The notes: generated by a model from the sequence alone, not told the origin. A DNA stretch of 64,000 nucleotides from Eublepharis macularius (GCF_028583425.1 NC_072791.1:9815868-9879867); one strand, 5' to 3'. Shown: positions 46,395 through 55,632, numbered from the stretch's first letter. Numbers and translations are program-made.

Positions 46395-46580
46395 GTAATG
46401 CCGATTGCCACCTTGAGGTCAGGTAGCAATTTCCCCCAGGCCAGTTTGGCTAGGGATCCCGACAGTGTTTTGCCATCTTCTGGGCATGGAGCAAGGGTCA
46501 CTGGGGTGTGTGGGGTGGGGGGAGGTAGTTGTGAATTTCCTGCATTGTGCAGCGGGTTGGACTATGATTCTATTTGCTAC
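46395..46580 (+). mobile_element. CR1 LINE 3' UTR
   Basis: TGCCATCTTCTGGGCATGGA, GCAAGGGTCACTGGGGTGTG, TGAATTTCCTGCATTGTGCA and GGTTGGACTATGATTCTAT form the conserved order of a CR1 3' UTR. The last block is missing about 30 bp relative to the usual tail. Confidence 0.85.
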
Positions 46581-46639
46581 GCCTGCAGATGAAACCACTG
46601 GCACAAAACATGGTTAAATCACTTTTAGTTGGTTTATTA

Positions 46640-47037
46640 GCTTCCATAAAAAACAGAATCTAGCCACACTTACTGATACTCTGCTCACACTCAGACTTGA
46701 TTACTGCAATAAAGTCTACACGGGGCTGCCTATGAACACTGTTTTGAAACATCAACTGGCCAGAATGTAATCAAAAGGAACATCTCTCAATAATGAGAAA
46801 CCTTCACACCTACCAATTTGTTTCTGTGAACAATTAAAATTGCTGGTTCTTATCTTTAAAGACCAAAAATACATGAAGAACTAGGCTAATACATGAAGTA
46901 CATGAAGAACTAGGCTGCCTCTTATCTGAGCCTTGCTGGTGGCTATGCACAGACTGTGCTCTGCTCCCACAACTTCAAAGGAGAGGTAGGTGCCTCGTGG
47001 AGACAGGACATCCTTTATTGTAGAGTCGTGACTGTGA
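46640..47037 (+). mobile_element. L2-clade LINE, part upstream of DIRS A
   Basis: Plus strand reads in broken frames TRLDYCNKVYTGLPMNTVLK, HQLARM, the RT-tail block of L2 elements. Approaching 47037 it reads toward the W-N-x-L block (GTGACTGTGAAAC). The rest resumes at 52514 after DIRS element A. Confidence 0.7.
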
Positions 47038-47090
47038 AACGGCCCCTTGGATACTCACCGAGAAGGGTCCTTCTCCTCTGAGGAAAGGAA

Positions 47091-47188
47091 GACATCTTGG
47101 GTGTTTCCCACCATCCAATCGGGGAGGCAGGAAGTTAAACTTTCTTCCTCTTCCTTTGGTGTGTGGGACCACCCTCTCTCCTCAGTTC
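47091..47188. repeat. Left inverted terminal repeat of element A
   Basis: 98 bp, exact reverse complement of 52396-52493. The outer 50 bp on this side (47041-47090) are unique to the left end and are copied in the internal complementary region. Confidence 0.95.
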
Positions 47189-47430
47189 GGGTGATTCCCC
47201 TCAGCAGTATTCCCTCACTCTATTCCTAAACTGTCGGAATAAAAAACTGTCTCTCTCAAGATGGAGAGGAGAACACAGTCAGCAGAAGAACACATCAACT
47301 AACAACCACAAACAGTCGACAACTAGTCGAACCAGAAGAACACAACAGTGTAAACACAACTGAACTGTAGAAGAACATATAGAGTACAACACACTGTACT
47401 GACACAGAACTTGCGAGGATCCTGGGAGGG

Positions 47431-47522
47431 CAAGATGTCCTCCTTTCCTCAGAGGAGAAGGACCCTTCTCGGTGAGTATCCAAGGGGCCGTTCTCCCTCT
47501 GAGGCGGAGGACATCTTGGGTG
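47431..47522. repeat. Internal complementary region of element A
   Basis: The left part (CCTCAGAGGAGAAGGACCCT, TCTCGGTGAGTATCCAAGG) is the complement of the left terminus 47041-47095. The right part (GTTCTCCCTCTGAGGCGGAG, GACATCTTGGGTG) is the complement of the right terminus. The two meet at GGCC|GTT (47486-47492). The segment is thus a record of the two element ends joined, as the DIRS replication model requires. Confidence 0.93.
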
Positions 47523-47538
47523 CTCCCAAAGCAGTTCC

Positions 47539-49758
47539 CTATGTCCTGGGTGGGATGGATCCTTCGTCCTCTACTACGTGTTGAAGTACTCTACGTCTGA
47601 AGGCAGCATCAGCCGAAGCATACGTGTGCAGGTGGTAGTGCTTGATAAAGGTAGAAGACGAAGACCACGTCGCGGCCTTGCATATGTCCTCTAATGAAGC
47701 ATTTTTTCTTAGAGCTGCGTTAGTAGCTGCGCTTCTTGCCGAATGTGCCGTAATCCCCGACGGCACGTCTATCTTCATGGCTTTATACGCCTCCTGAATG
47801 CATGACTTTATACTGTAGGCAATAGCGGCAGACGACATGCGGTGGCCCATCTTAGGATGCGAGATGTTAACAAAAAGAGAGTCGGATTGACGTAACGACT
47901 CAGTCCTGATTATGTACGCCTTGAGGGCCCGTCTCACATCAAGGTTATGCCATTCCCTCTCCTTCGAATGTGTGGGATTCGGACAGAAGGATGGAAGATT
48001 AATCTCCTGGGATCTATGGAATCTCGAGTATGCCTTGGGTACGAAGGCAGGGTCCGTCCGTAGGACCACCTTGTCCTTATGAAAAATACACAGTTCCGGT
48101 CGGATTGATAAGGCGCCCATTTCTGAGATACAGCGCGCCGAAGTAATGGCCACGAGGAAGATGGTCTTCAGCTTCAGCCATCGCAACGTAATGTCTCTAA
48201 TGGGCTCAAATGGAGGTCTCATGAGAGCGGACAACACCACGTTCAGGCGCCAAGTCGGGAACCTATGCACTGTTGGCGGGTTCAGCAGAGTAGCCCCTCT
48301 AAGAAACCTTTGAACGTGCGGATGTGAAGCCAGCGGGATCCCGTCTAGCGCCGGTAGTACTGTACCTATGGCAGCGACCTGTTTCTTCAATGTAGCAGGA
48401 CGTAGTCCTCTATCCAGCCCTTCCTGTAGAAAACCCAACACAGTAGTTTTGGAAGGCTGAGTAGGGTCCAATTTCTTACGCCGACACCAGCGAGTGAAGG
48501 CTTTCCATGTCGAGTTATAAATTCTAATCGTAGAACTCTTTCTGGATGCCATTAGAGTAGTTATTATTTCTGCAGGGTAGCCTGCTAGCAGGAAGTGTCT
48601 CCGCTCAATTTCCAGCCGGTCAGAGACCACCACGCCGGCTTGGGGTGCCAAATGGGTCCCTGCTGGAGCAAGTCCGGATGAATTGGGAGTTTGAGGGGAG
48701 GTGCTATGGACATACGATGTAGAGTGGCAAACCATGGCCTTCTTGGCCACCATGGTGCGATCAATATTATTGTCGCTCGCTGCTCCCTCAACTTTCTCAG
48801 GACCTTCGGAATCATTGGTAGCGGTGGAAAGGCGTACAGGAGACCCGTTGGCCACTGAGAGTGGAGTGCGTCCGTCCCCTCTGCTCGAGGATGATAGTAC
48901 CGGGACAGGAACCTCGGTAATTGGTTGTTCCGATGGGAGGCGAACAGATCCACCTTCGGATGGCCGAAGTGTTCTGATACCAGTAGAAAGACCTCTCTCT
49001 TCAGGGCCCATTCCCCTGGATGAAGAGCTTCTCGGCTCAGCCAGTCTGCCTGGACGTTGAGGACTCCCCTGATGTGCTCTGCCTGGAGTGATTGTAGGTT
49101 GAGTTCTGCCCAGCCGATGATCTTGTTGGCTTCTCGTTGTAGGCGTGAGGACTTGGTTCCTCCTTGTTTGTTGATATACGCCTTCGCAGAAATATTGTCC
49201 GTTCGTATCAGGACATGGCTGTGGTCTATCCGGTCTCTGAAGTGCTTCAAGGCTAGAAGGATCGCCCTCATCTCCAATACGTTGATTGGGAGTTTCCGTT
49301 CCGCGTCGGACCATTCCCCCTGCGCTGGCTGTCCCTCCAGCGTCGCTCCCCAACCTAGCAGACTCGCGTCCGTGAAGATCTGGACAAGTCGGGGAGATAG
49401 GAAACTCTTGCCCTGGCGTAGGTTGTTCTCTATGGTCCACCATCGCATGCTCTCCCTGACTGACAGAGGGAGCTGTATTTTGAGGGTGGATTTGTGAGCT
49501 GTTTGTAACTGAAAAGGTCGAAGTGCTGATTGCAGAGGCCGGAGATGATACCGGCCCCAGTAGATGGCTTCTGAATGGGCTACCAGTAGCCCCATTAATT
49601 TGGATAGGTCCGTGAGCGATGATGATGGTTGCCTGATTACATCTGAAGCTAAACGGATGAGTTTTGTCTGCTTCTCCTTCGGGAGGAACAGGGAGCCCTC
49701 CTTGGTGTCGAGTATAAGTCCCAGGTGCTCCAGTCGTTGTGACGGCTGAAGAGAGCAT
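47539..49758 (-). CDS. DIRS tyrosine recombinase ORF (element A)
   Basis: 739 codons, opening at an ATG. The last 364 or so codons (48633-47539) are the tyrosine recombinase: N-terminal SAM-like region (KAFTRWCRRKKL, ATLKKQVAAI), then catalytic arginine in AITSARCISEMG (near residue 542), HSAR (HxxR, near 672-675), TWSSSSTFIKHY with the nucleophilic tyrosine (near 708). All key residues are present. Recombinases of this class cut and join circular element DNA to the target through a 3'-phosphotyrosine link. The first 375 codons overlap the RT ORF in another frame for 1,174 nt and have no known domain; no ATG lies at the start of the conserved part, so real initiation is uncertain. Element B has a stop exactly there. 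Confidence 0.92.
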   Translation of the reverse strand: MLSSAVTTTGAPGTYTRHQGGLPVPPEGEADKTHPFSFRCNQATIIIAHGPIQINGATGSPFRSHLLGPVSSPASAISTSTFSVTNSSQIHPQNTAPSVSQGEHAMVDHREQPTPGQEFPISPTCPDLHGRESARLGSDAGGTASAGGMVRRGTETPNQRIGDEGDPSSLEALQRPDRPQPCPDTNGQYFCEGVYQQTRRNQVLTPTTRSQQDHRLGRTQPTITPGRAHQGSPQRPGRLAEPRSSSSRGMGPEERGLSTGIRTLRPSEGGSVRLPSEQPITEVPVPVLSSSSRGDGRTPLSVANGSPVRLSTATNDSEGPEKVEGAASDNNIDRTMVAKKAMVCHSTSYVHSTSPQTPNSSGLAPAGTHLAPQAGVVVSDRLEIERRHFLLAGYPAEIITTLMASRKSSTIRIYNSTWKAFTRWCRRKKLDPTQPSKTTVLGFLQEGLDRGLRPATLKKQVAAIGTVLPALDGIPLASHPHVQRFLRGATLLNPPTVHRFPTWRLNVVLSALMRPPFEPIRDITLRWLKLKTIFLVAITSARCISEMGALSIRPELCIFHKDKVVLRTDPAFVPKAYSRFHRSQEINLPSFCPNPTHSKEREWHNLDVRRALKAYIIRTESLRQSDSLFVNISHPKMGHRMSSAAIAYSIKSCIQEAYKAMKIDVPSGITAHSARSAATNAALRKNASLEDICKAATWSSSSTFIKHYHLHTYASADAAFRRRVLQHVVEDEGSIPPRT

Positions 49759-50717
49759 TTGGTCCTGTTGATTAGAAAGCCGTGCCTCTCCAGAACCTGA
49801 ATGGTGAACGTTGTGTCCCTGACGGAGGCTTCTCGAGAGGGAGATCTTATCAGAATGTCATCCAAGTACGGATGCAGCTGGTAGCCCCTCTCCCGGAGCC
49901 AGACTATAGGTGTTACCAACAACTTGGTAAATACCCTGGGGGCCGTTGCCAGCCCAAAGGGCATCGCCCTGAACTGCAGGTGAGTGTCCCGTATACAGAA
50001 TCTTAGGAATCTCCGATGAGCTGGGGCAATCGGTACGTGAAGGTAAGCCTCCGTCAGGTCTATTGATGTTAGAAATTCGTCTTGTTGAAGTGCTTCCGCA
50101 ATGGACCGAAGAGTTTCCATGCGGAATCTTCTCAATTTGATGAACTTGTTCACATACTTGAGATCCAGAATGGACCTCCAGTCGCCGTTTCTTTTGGGAA
50201 CCGTGAAGAAGATTGAGTAGACTCCTTGCCCCTTTTCCTCTTCGGGGACAGGCTCGACGGCTCCTATCTGTAGCAGATGTTGCATGGCCTGAATTGTGAT
50301 GCTCCTCTTGTGAGGATCTTTCTTGAGTGGTGAGGTGAGGAATCGCTCCGGAGGAAAGGTAGAAAATTCTATTGCATAACCTTTGGAGACAATCTCTAAT
50401 GCCCAGGCATCCGCCTTGGACTCTACCCAGGTTTGCTGGAACCTGAGCAGCCGTCCCCCCACCGGAGCGTCTTGCGAGTCAGGGCCTCTGCCCTTTGTCC
50501 TCGGAGTCCTGCCTGCCACCACGGTGTTGTTGTTTGTTGAATTTTGGGTGAAAAGGACCCCTGCGAGGTTGTGATCGGGGAAGCGTCCAGTTGCGCTTTG
50601 GATCTTGTCGGCTTCTCGGCAATGTGTGATGAGATCTAAAGGATTGATACCCGAAGGACCTTCTCTCTGGTCTTTTGAGGGATTTTGGCAGCGCCTTCTT
50701 TTTGTCCTTAGTTTCAA
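48585..50717 (-). CDS. DIRS reverse transcriptase-RNase H-methyltransferase-like ORF (element A)
   Basis: 710 codons, uninterrupted. RT: DLTEAYLHVP (first aspartate about residue 220), MPFGLATAPRVFTK, HPYLDDILI (YLDD at 284-287). RNase H: QIFTDASLLGWG (D450), NVLEMRAI (E482), IRTDNISAK (D507), NVQADWLSR (D558). The C-terminal region from about 590 (VDLFASHRNNQLPRF, ALHSQWPTGLLYAFPP, IAPWWPRRPWF) corresponds to the adenine-methyltransferase-like domain known in DIRS1-group elements. The open frame starts at a TTG and overlaps gag by 239 nt, so expression by frameshift or another route is likely. It copies element RNA into DNA. Confidence 0.94.
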   Translation of the reverse strand: MKLRTKRRRCQNPSKDQREGPSGINPLDLITHCREADKIQSATGRFPDHNLAGVLFTQNSTNNNTVVAGRTPRTKGRGPDSQDAPVGGRLLRFQQTWVESKADAWALEIVSKGYAIEFSTFPPERFLTSPLKKDPHKRSITIQAMQHLLQIGAVEPVPEEEKGQGVYSIFFTVPKRNGDWRSILDLKYVNKFIKLRRFRMETLRSIAEALQQDEFLTSIDLTEAYLHVPIAPAHRRFLRFCIRDTHLQFRAMPFGLATAPRVFTKLLVTPIVWLRERGYQLHPYLDDILIRSPSREASVRDTTFTIQVLERHGFLINRTKCSLQPSQRLEHLGLILDTKEGSLFLPKEKQTKLIRLASDVIRQPSSSLTDLSKLMGLLVAHSEAIYWGRYHLRPLQSALRPFQLQTAHKSTLKIQLPLSVRESMRWWTIENNLRQGKSFLSPRLVQIFTDASLLGWGATLEGQPAQGEWSDAERKLPINVLEMRAILLALKHFRDRIDHSHVLIRTDNISAKAYINKQGGTKSSRLQREANKIIGWAELNLQSLQAEHIRGVLNVQADWLSREALHPGEWALKREVFLLVSEHFGHPKVDLFASHRNNQLPRFLSRYYHPRAEGTDALHSQWPTGLLYAFPPLPMIPKVLRKLREQRATIILIAPWWPRRPWFATLHRMSIAPPLKLPIHPDLLQQGPIWHPKPAWWSLTGWKLSGDTSC

Positions 50718-52173
50718 CCAGGATTTTTTCTAGTTGATCCCCGAAGAGCTTGCCGCCCTGGAAAGGGTAGGACATCAGGATCAGTTTGGCTTGGAGGTCA
50801 GCTTGCCAAACCCGAAGCCATAACATGCGTCGTATGGCTGAAGAAGACGCCAATGCCCTGGAGGTCATAGATAGGGAATCCAATGTAGCATCCGCCATAA
50901 ATGTGCAGGCCTTAAGTATTCTGTTGGCTCCTTCCGGCAGTCTGCTGTTGTTCTGAGGTAGTAACTGGATCAACCTTCTGGTCCACACTACGGCCGCCCG
51001 AGAGACCACAGAGGCTATAGCAGAGGCCTTTATGGATGTAGCCATGGCTTCGTGCGCACGCTTAAGAATTGCCTCACCTTTTTTGTCGAGACCGTCTTTA
51101 ATCATGCCTTGTCCATCCTCAGAGAGGAGACCTTGAGACTGGAGTGCTGCCACTGGTGCATCTATAACCGGTACCTGCAAGAGCTCATCAGCAAAATTAG
51201 GCAAGGCATACAGCTTTTTCATGATATTGGGGACCTGCTTGGTGGCTGCTGGTAGTGACCATTCTGCCTTAAGCTGTCTTTCAAAGAAATCGGGAAAAGG
51301 GAATACTCTGGGGTTGTTGTCAGCCCTAGGAAAAAATTCCTTGTTCCCCTTTGGTCTTGACTTGGCCCCCCGTGGGGCAGTCTCCTCCTCCTCCCGTTTC
51401 TCAGACTCGTTCAGGTCCAGTGCTGATAGCGTTTTGGACAGTAAGTAGCTGTAATCCTCCATTTGGAACAGCCTAATAGACTGATCGGAGGATGTGGAGT
51501 CTAGCTCCTGTTCCTCCTCTGAGAGAAAATCCCCCTCCTCAGAGTCCTCGCCTATGGAGGAATCCCCCTCAGCCCATCTAGGTGTTTTACCCTGCAGCTT
51601 TTTGGCCGCCTTGGTTGGCCAGACTGTGGGTCGATCAACCGGTCCCTGAGAGGTGCCTGGGACTGCGGCTGGAATGGCAGGGGAGGGCCCCGGGGTCCCG
51701 GTTTGGCAGATGGACCAGAGCTCTTTCCTTAGGGACCATCTGATTGCTGCCAGAAAATCCGGGGGAAGATTAGGAGGAGAATCACTTACATGTCCCTCCA
51801 GAGTGCCAGAATCGGAGCCAGGCCGTGTCTCTCCAGTCGGGAGGTTGGCAACCGCGGCGGTGCGGTTTGGCGGGAAAGCAGCCGCTGCGGCTCTTCCCGC
51901 CGAAACAGGGCTCCTAGCAGCTGCGCTCGCTCCTGCGTCTTGGTGTTGTCGTGCAGCTGCTTCCGGCACCGTCTGCGACAGACGGGGCCGTTTTTTGGCG
52001 GGCTGTTTCTCCTCAGGCACTCTTCTGCCGGGGGGCCGAACAAGCCTCTGAGGCGAGTCGGACCCGGCCGGGCATATTCCCGCCGTCAGAAGGACGGCCT
52101 CCGGGGAACAGCCCTCAGCCCTTTCGAGGAAGGAGTCTTCTGAGTCGGATGACTCCCGAGCTTGTCCCTCCAT
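50479..52173 (-). CDS. DIRS gag-like ORF (element A)
   Basis: 564 codons from an ATG 223 bp inside the right terminal repeat. N-terminal half: low-complexity, Pro/Ala/Glu-rich, with an acidic stretch (EDSEEGDFLSEEEQELDS). C-terminal half: helical block with PNIMKKLYALPNFADELLQV, IKASAIASVVSRAAVVWTRR and MLWLRVWQADLQAKLILMSY, followed by a basic tail rich in Arg/Ser/Gln. No zinc knuckle. Presumed structural (capsid-like, RNA-binding) protein. The same block recurs broken in element B, which supports coding constraint across copies. Confidence 0.85.
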   Translation of the reverse strand: MEGQARESSDSEDSFLERAEGCSPEAVLLTAGICPAGSDSPQRLVRPPGRRVPEEKQPAKKRPRLSQTVPEAAARQHQDAGASAAARSPVSAGRAAAAAFPPNRTAAVANLPTGETRPGSDSGTLEGHVSDSPPNLPPDFLAAIRWSLRKELWSICQTGTPGPSPAIPAAVPGTSQGPVDRPTVWPTKAAKKLQGKTPRWAEGDSSIGEDSEEGDFLSEEEQELDSTSSDQSIRLFQMEDYSYLLSKTLSALDLNESEKREEEETAPRGAKSRPKGNKEFFPRADNNPRVFPFPDFFERQLKAEWSLPAATKQVPNIMKKLYALPNFADELLQVPVIDAPVAALQSQGLLSEDGQGMIKDGLDKKGEAILKRAHEAMATSIKASAIASVVSRAAVVWTRRLIQLLPQNNSRLPEGANRILKACTFMADATLDSLSMTSRALASSSAIRRMLWLRVWQADLQAKLILMSYPFQGGKLFGDQLEKILVETKDKKKALPKSLKRPERRSFGYQSFRSHHTLPRSRQDPKRNWTLPRSQPRRGPFHPKFNKQQHRGGRQDSEDKGQRP

Positions 52174-52395
52174 TCTTCTTCGGGCTCCCGAAGAAGCCTT
52201 TCCCTCTCTTTCTCTCTCACTCTTTTTTTTTTTTTTTTAAACAGACAAGGACAAGAGAGAGAAATAACACAGGAGAGGGTAGACAGAAGAGGTTACAGAC
52301 AAAAAGACACTGTGAAGAAAACGCACAGAAAGAACAGATTGAACAGGGTAGCTAAGCTATCCTAAAGAGCACTGCTCTCCCCTGAGGCAGGAAAA

Positions 52396-52493
52396 GAACT
52401 GAGGAGAGAGGGTGGTCCCACACACCAAAGGAAGAGGAAGAAAGTTTAACTTCCTGCCTCCCCGATTGGATGGTGGGAAACACCCAAGATGTC
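52396..52493. repeat. Right inverted terminal repeat of element A
   Basis: Exact 98-bp complement of 47091-47188; transcription of the element begins on this side. The outer 20 bp (52494-52513) end CAGAGGGAGAAC. Confidence 0.95.
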
Positions 52494-52513
52494 CTCCGCC
52501 TCAGAGGGAGAAC

Positions 52514-52960
52514 TTCTTCCTTGCGCTTATTTTCTGGGTGCTCACAAAAATGAGTTTTAACCTTCAAGTAAGTAGAACCCTTTTTTATTCTCCCAGGTCT
52601 TGGCATTATATAAATTCTTACTCAATTCCAGTGTCTTCCAGTGCTGATAATGGCTTGGACCCACCAGCAATCTCCACTGACAGAAGGGATTTCTCTGACC
52701 TCGTTTCCCTCTTACACTACAGCCCAAAACAGTTCCTGAAATGCTGCTCGCGAGGGACACTGTACCCCTCCAGGAACAGTATAAGGGGGGTCATAAAAAT
52801 TCCCTTCCCCCCCTTCTGTTCACAGAAATCCTCCAGAAGATCCAAGCCATTCTCTTTATGAATATTTTTTCTGTTCTAAATACTGCTGGTTTTAATTTTC
52901 TTGGTGTCATTATGTGTTTGTAGTTTATTATACGCCGCCTTGAAAACTTTTCAGTAAGCA
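52514..52960 (+). mobile_element. L2-clade LINE, part downstream of DIRS A
   Basis: Continuation of 46640-47037. Joining 47037 to the AAC and TTCTTCCTTGCGC restores an L2-like W-N-F/L-L block. The segment ends with a 3' UTR (TATTATACGCCGCCTTGAAA). Confidence 0.65.
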
Positions 52961-53139
52961 GGACTGTAATGATTTTAAGTGTGTGTGCATGTATCTTTAA
53001 ATGCTTGGTGTGAGATAGGTGAAGAGTGGGGGTGAAAGAGAGGGATGTGTGAATGATATGATTGGTTGATGACTGAAAGGGTGGGCGGAGTGAAGGCAGT
53101 TTTTAGTTACTGAGGGAGAGAAAAAGATTCAGTCAGGGC

Positions 53140-53480
53140 AAGAGAGGCAAGCTGCGTGCAGCCTTAGTATGTTTAAGCATTTCTGTGAAAAATACTGAGT
53201 CTGGTTTTAGCAGGCAAGCTGATGCAGCCTGAGTATTTTTAAGCAGCTCTGAGAGAAATATTTAGTCAGGAGAAAGCAGGCAAGCTGTGTGCAGCCTGAG
53301 CTTGTGTATCTTGTCTGAGAGAAATCTAACCTGTGTGGTAGCCTGAACTGTGTGTTTGTGAAAGAATATTCAGTCAGGAGAAAGCAGACAAACTGTGTGC
53401 GTGCGTGAGAAAAGGTCTTACTTGTAATTGAGAGAGAAATTAATATCAAAAGCAGGCAAACTGTGTGTGACGCCTGAGAG
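53140..53480 (+). repeat. Degenerate tandem repeat in LTR-like region
   Basis: Four to five diverged units start with AGGCAAGCTG or AGACAAACTG (about 53144, 53211, 53279, 53386, 53454), continue YGTGCAGCCTGAG and end ATTCAGTCAGGAGAAAGC. Unit length varies from about 67 to 107 bp. Downstream, TAATTCCTGGTGGCAGCAAT, CTACCAAGAGGGGGC (53733-53767) resembles the leader after a retroelement LTR, so the array could be LTR U3 repeats. Confidence 0.6.
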
Positions 53481-53799
53481 AAGATCTGTGTGACTGGGTT
53501 TAAGTAAAGTAACTTTAAGAATTGAGAAATACTCTCTTGAAATCATCAAGTTTTAGAAATAATATGAAACTGATATGCTTCTTATAAAAACAAATGTTTA
53601 CTTTGTTTTTTTATATCCCAGAGTATCTGTCATTCCTATATCCCATTCTTATCCGCAGGGCCACACAGTACGACGAAGGAGCTTGACCCTTGGACATGTT
53701 ACTAAAAGGAGAAATTTAAGTTATTCTGGAATTTAATTCCTGGTGGCAGCAATCTACCAAGAGGGGGCAAGAATAAAAGGCTTAAAGACCAAATCTACC

Positions 53800-55219
53800 C
53801 AAGAGAAAGTAAAGGGTTGTAACAAGGCAAAAACATTTTCAATAAAGATTAGACATTTGCCACTGAGGTGTAAGAGTATACCTGTGCTATTCATTTCGCC
53901 GTTTCTGAAGTATTTTCAGAAGATTTATTTCACCAATTTTAACAAACTATGTCAGATTTATTATTTGCTGGAAACACTCGCTACAAAAAACAGACTAGTC
54001 CGGGTAAGCTCTTCTACCCTATCTTGCTGTGTGCCCAACATATCTACAAAAGGGGAGGAAATATAGTATTCATAGTAAATGATCCCAGCAAACAAGGTCC
54101 ATGTAGTTATAGCTCAGCAAGCAGGGGCTCACTATTCTGTGAGCCCTCAAACAGACACAGCAGACAAGGGATTGTCAGCTGACAACTTGAAGCCAGGAAT
54201 GATCCAACAAAGAGATGCTATGAGGGTCAAGATTGGCAAGAGAAAGCCTATCCTGCTTCTTTGTCATGTATTTGCTGGGATACTTCCGGCAAGTCACTAA
54301 GCTCAACTTCAGCTGCTCATCTGCAAAAATTGAGGTAATAGCAATCGACTGACAAGGCCTGCTGGGAGGAACACCAAGACACAGGCTCAAGCATGCTGCC
54401 ATCAAAAGCACTGCGTCCACTCTCATCTCCATGAGCTTAAAGTAAAAAAGCATCAGTTTGCAGTTCACTGCTCATTTCTAATCTGAGGTTGTCTCAACTA
54501 TCTGATCTCATTTAGACAGCTTTCTAACCCCTTCTGCACTGGACAATCTTGCCGGTTCAGTTCCCATACTGCAGTGTTTCTTTCATGACCTAATTTGCCG
54601 CCATGAGTAGTCACTCCAGCAATTATGTGGCTTTTCCGCAGCTTTCCTAGGAGAACTTATACCCCAACTTAAAAAAAAAATCCATTCTCTAGCCCGCTGT
54701 TTCCCCGTGCACACTCTTTAACCCATCTTTTAGTGTTCCACCCTTTTCTGCCCCCCTCCCACCCTCTGCCAGCCCACTTCACTGTGATTGGCCACTGTTG
54801 TCTATTCAGCCACTCCTTTCCCCTCCTTTCCATTACTCCCCTCCCCTTTTTTCTCTCCATTTTCTTTTCCACTCTTTTTTATTTTAAATCTAGTGTAGGA
54901 TCAATGATCCAATGGGTTGACAGGGAGAAATCCACAAAATAGATAGATCCAGCATTCCAACGATGCATCTATTCATCATGTGTGCATAAAAAAAAGGGCT
55001 GGTGCTGTGACATCACCAATGACGGCATCAGTAACGAAAGCACCAGCACTCATCAATCATGACACATTTTGATACAAATGGCACCACACTGACCAAACAT
55101 GAGAGACACAAAAGGGCCCAGAAAAGCTGATTTCGTGCCTTTCAGTTTCACTTCTGGGATAGGGAGGAGTTATGTCCTCCATTTAGAAGGGGCTTCTGTG
55201 TGAAGCAGCTTGAGATCGG
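53800..55219. other. No feature recognised
   Basis: Intronic DNA, including a pyrimidine-rich tract at 54740-54880. No motif in the frames seen. Confidence 0.4.
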
Positions 55220-55542
55220 ACCTTTGGACACTTACCATGAAGCATTCTTATCCTCTGAGTTCAGGAGGACATCTTGGGTGATTCCCACCATCCATTCAGG
55301 AAGGCAGGAAGTTGAAATCTTCTTCCTCTTCCTTGGTGTGTGGGACCACCCTCTCTACTCTCAGTTCGGGTGATTCTCCACAGCAGTGTAATCAAAGAAC
55401 TTGAACTCCAACCTAAGACTATAACTACAACTATGAACTAAATTCCTGAATGGAACTATTGCGGAAGAAGAGCAAACAAACAGAACAAGATTAGAATAGA
55501 AAATGTAGTTAGAAGAACAAACAGGCGAATATCTTGGGAAGG

Positions 55543-55632
55543 CAAGATGTCCTCCTGACCTCAGAGGAGAAGGACCCTTCATGGTAAGCGTCCAAAGGTA
55601 CATTCTCCCTCTGAGACGGAAGACATCTTGGG
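55543..55632. repeat. Internal complementary region of element B
   Basis: CCTCAGAGGAGAAGGACCCT, TCATGGTAAGCGTCCAAAGG is the complement of the left terminus; ACATTCTCCCTCTGAGACGG, AAGACATCTTGGGA is the complement of the right terminus. Same joined-ends structure as in element A. Confidence 0.88.

Larger units (their letters stand above)
47038..52513 (-). mobile_element. DIRS-type tyrosine-recombinase retrotransposon, apparently complete (element A)
   Basis: A 5.48-kb element transcribed right to left. Components: right inverted terminal repeat, gag-like ORF (52173-50479), RT/RNase H/methyltransferase-like ORF (50717-48585), tyrosine recombinase ORF (49758-47539), internal complementary region (47431-47522) and left terminal repeat. 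The 98-bp terminal repeats at 47091-47188 and 52396-52493 are identical, so insertion was recent relative to the other repeats here. There is no LTR, no integrase and no target duplication; AAC occurs at both junctions. This layout defines the DIRS1 group, which integrates a circular DNA by recombinase instead of integrase. Confidence 0.93.

Noticed and set aside
48701..49497. Plus-strand open frames of 119 and 146 codons over element A
   Set aside because: They are opposite-strand shadows of the RT and recombinase ORFs and have no motif.
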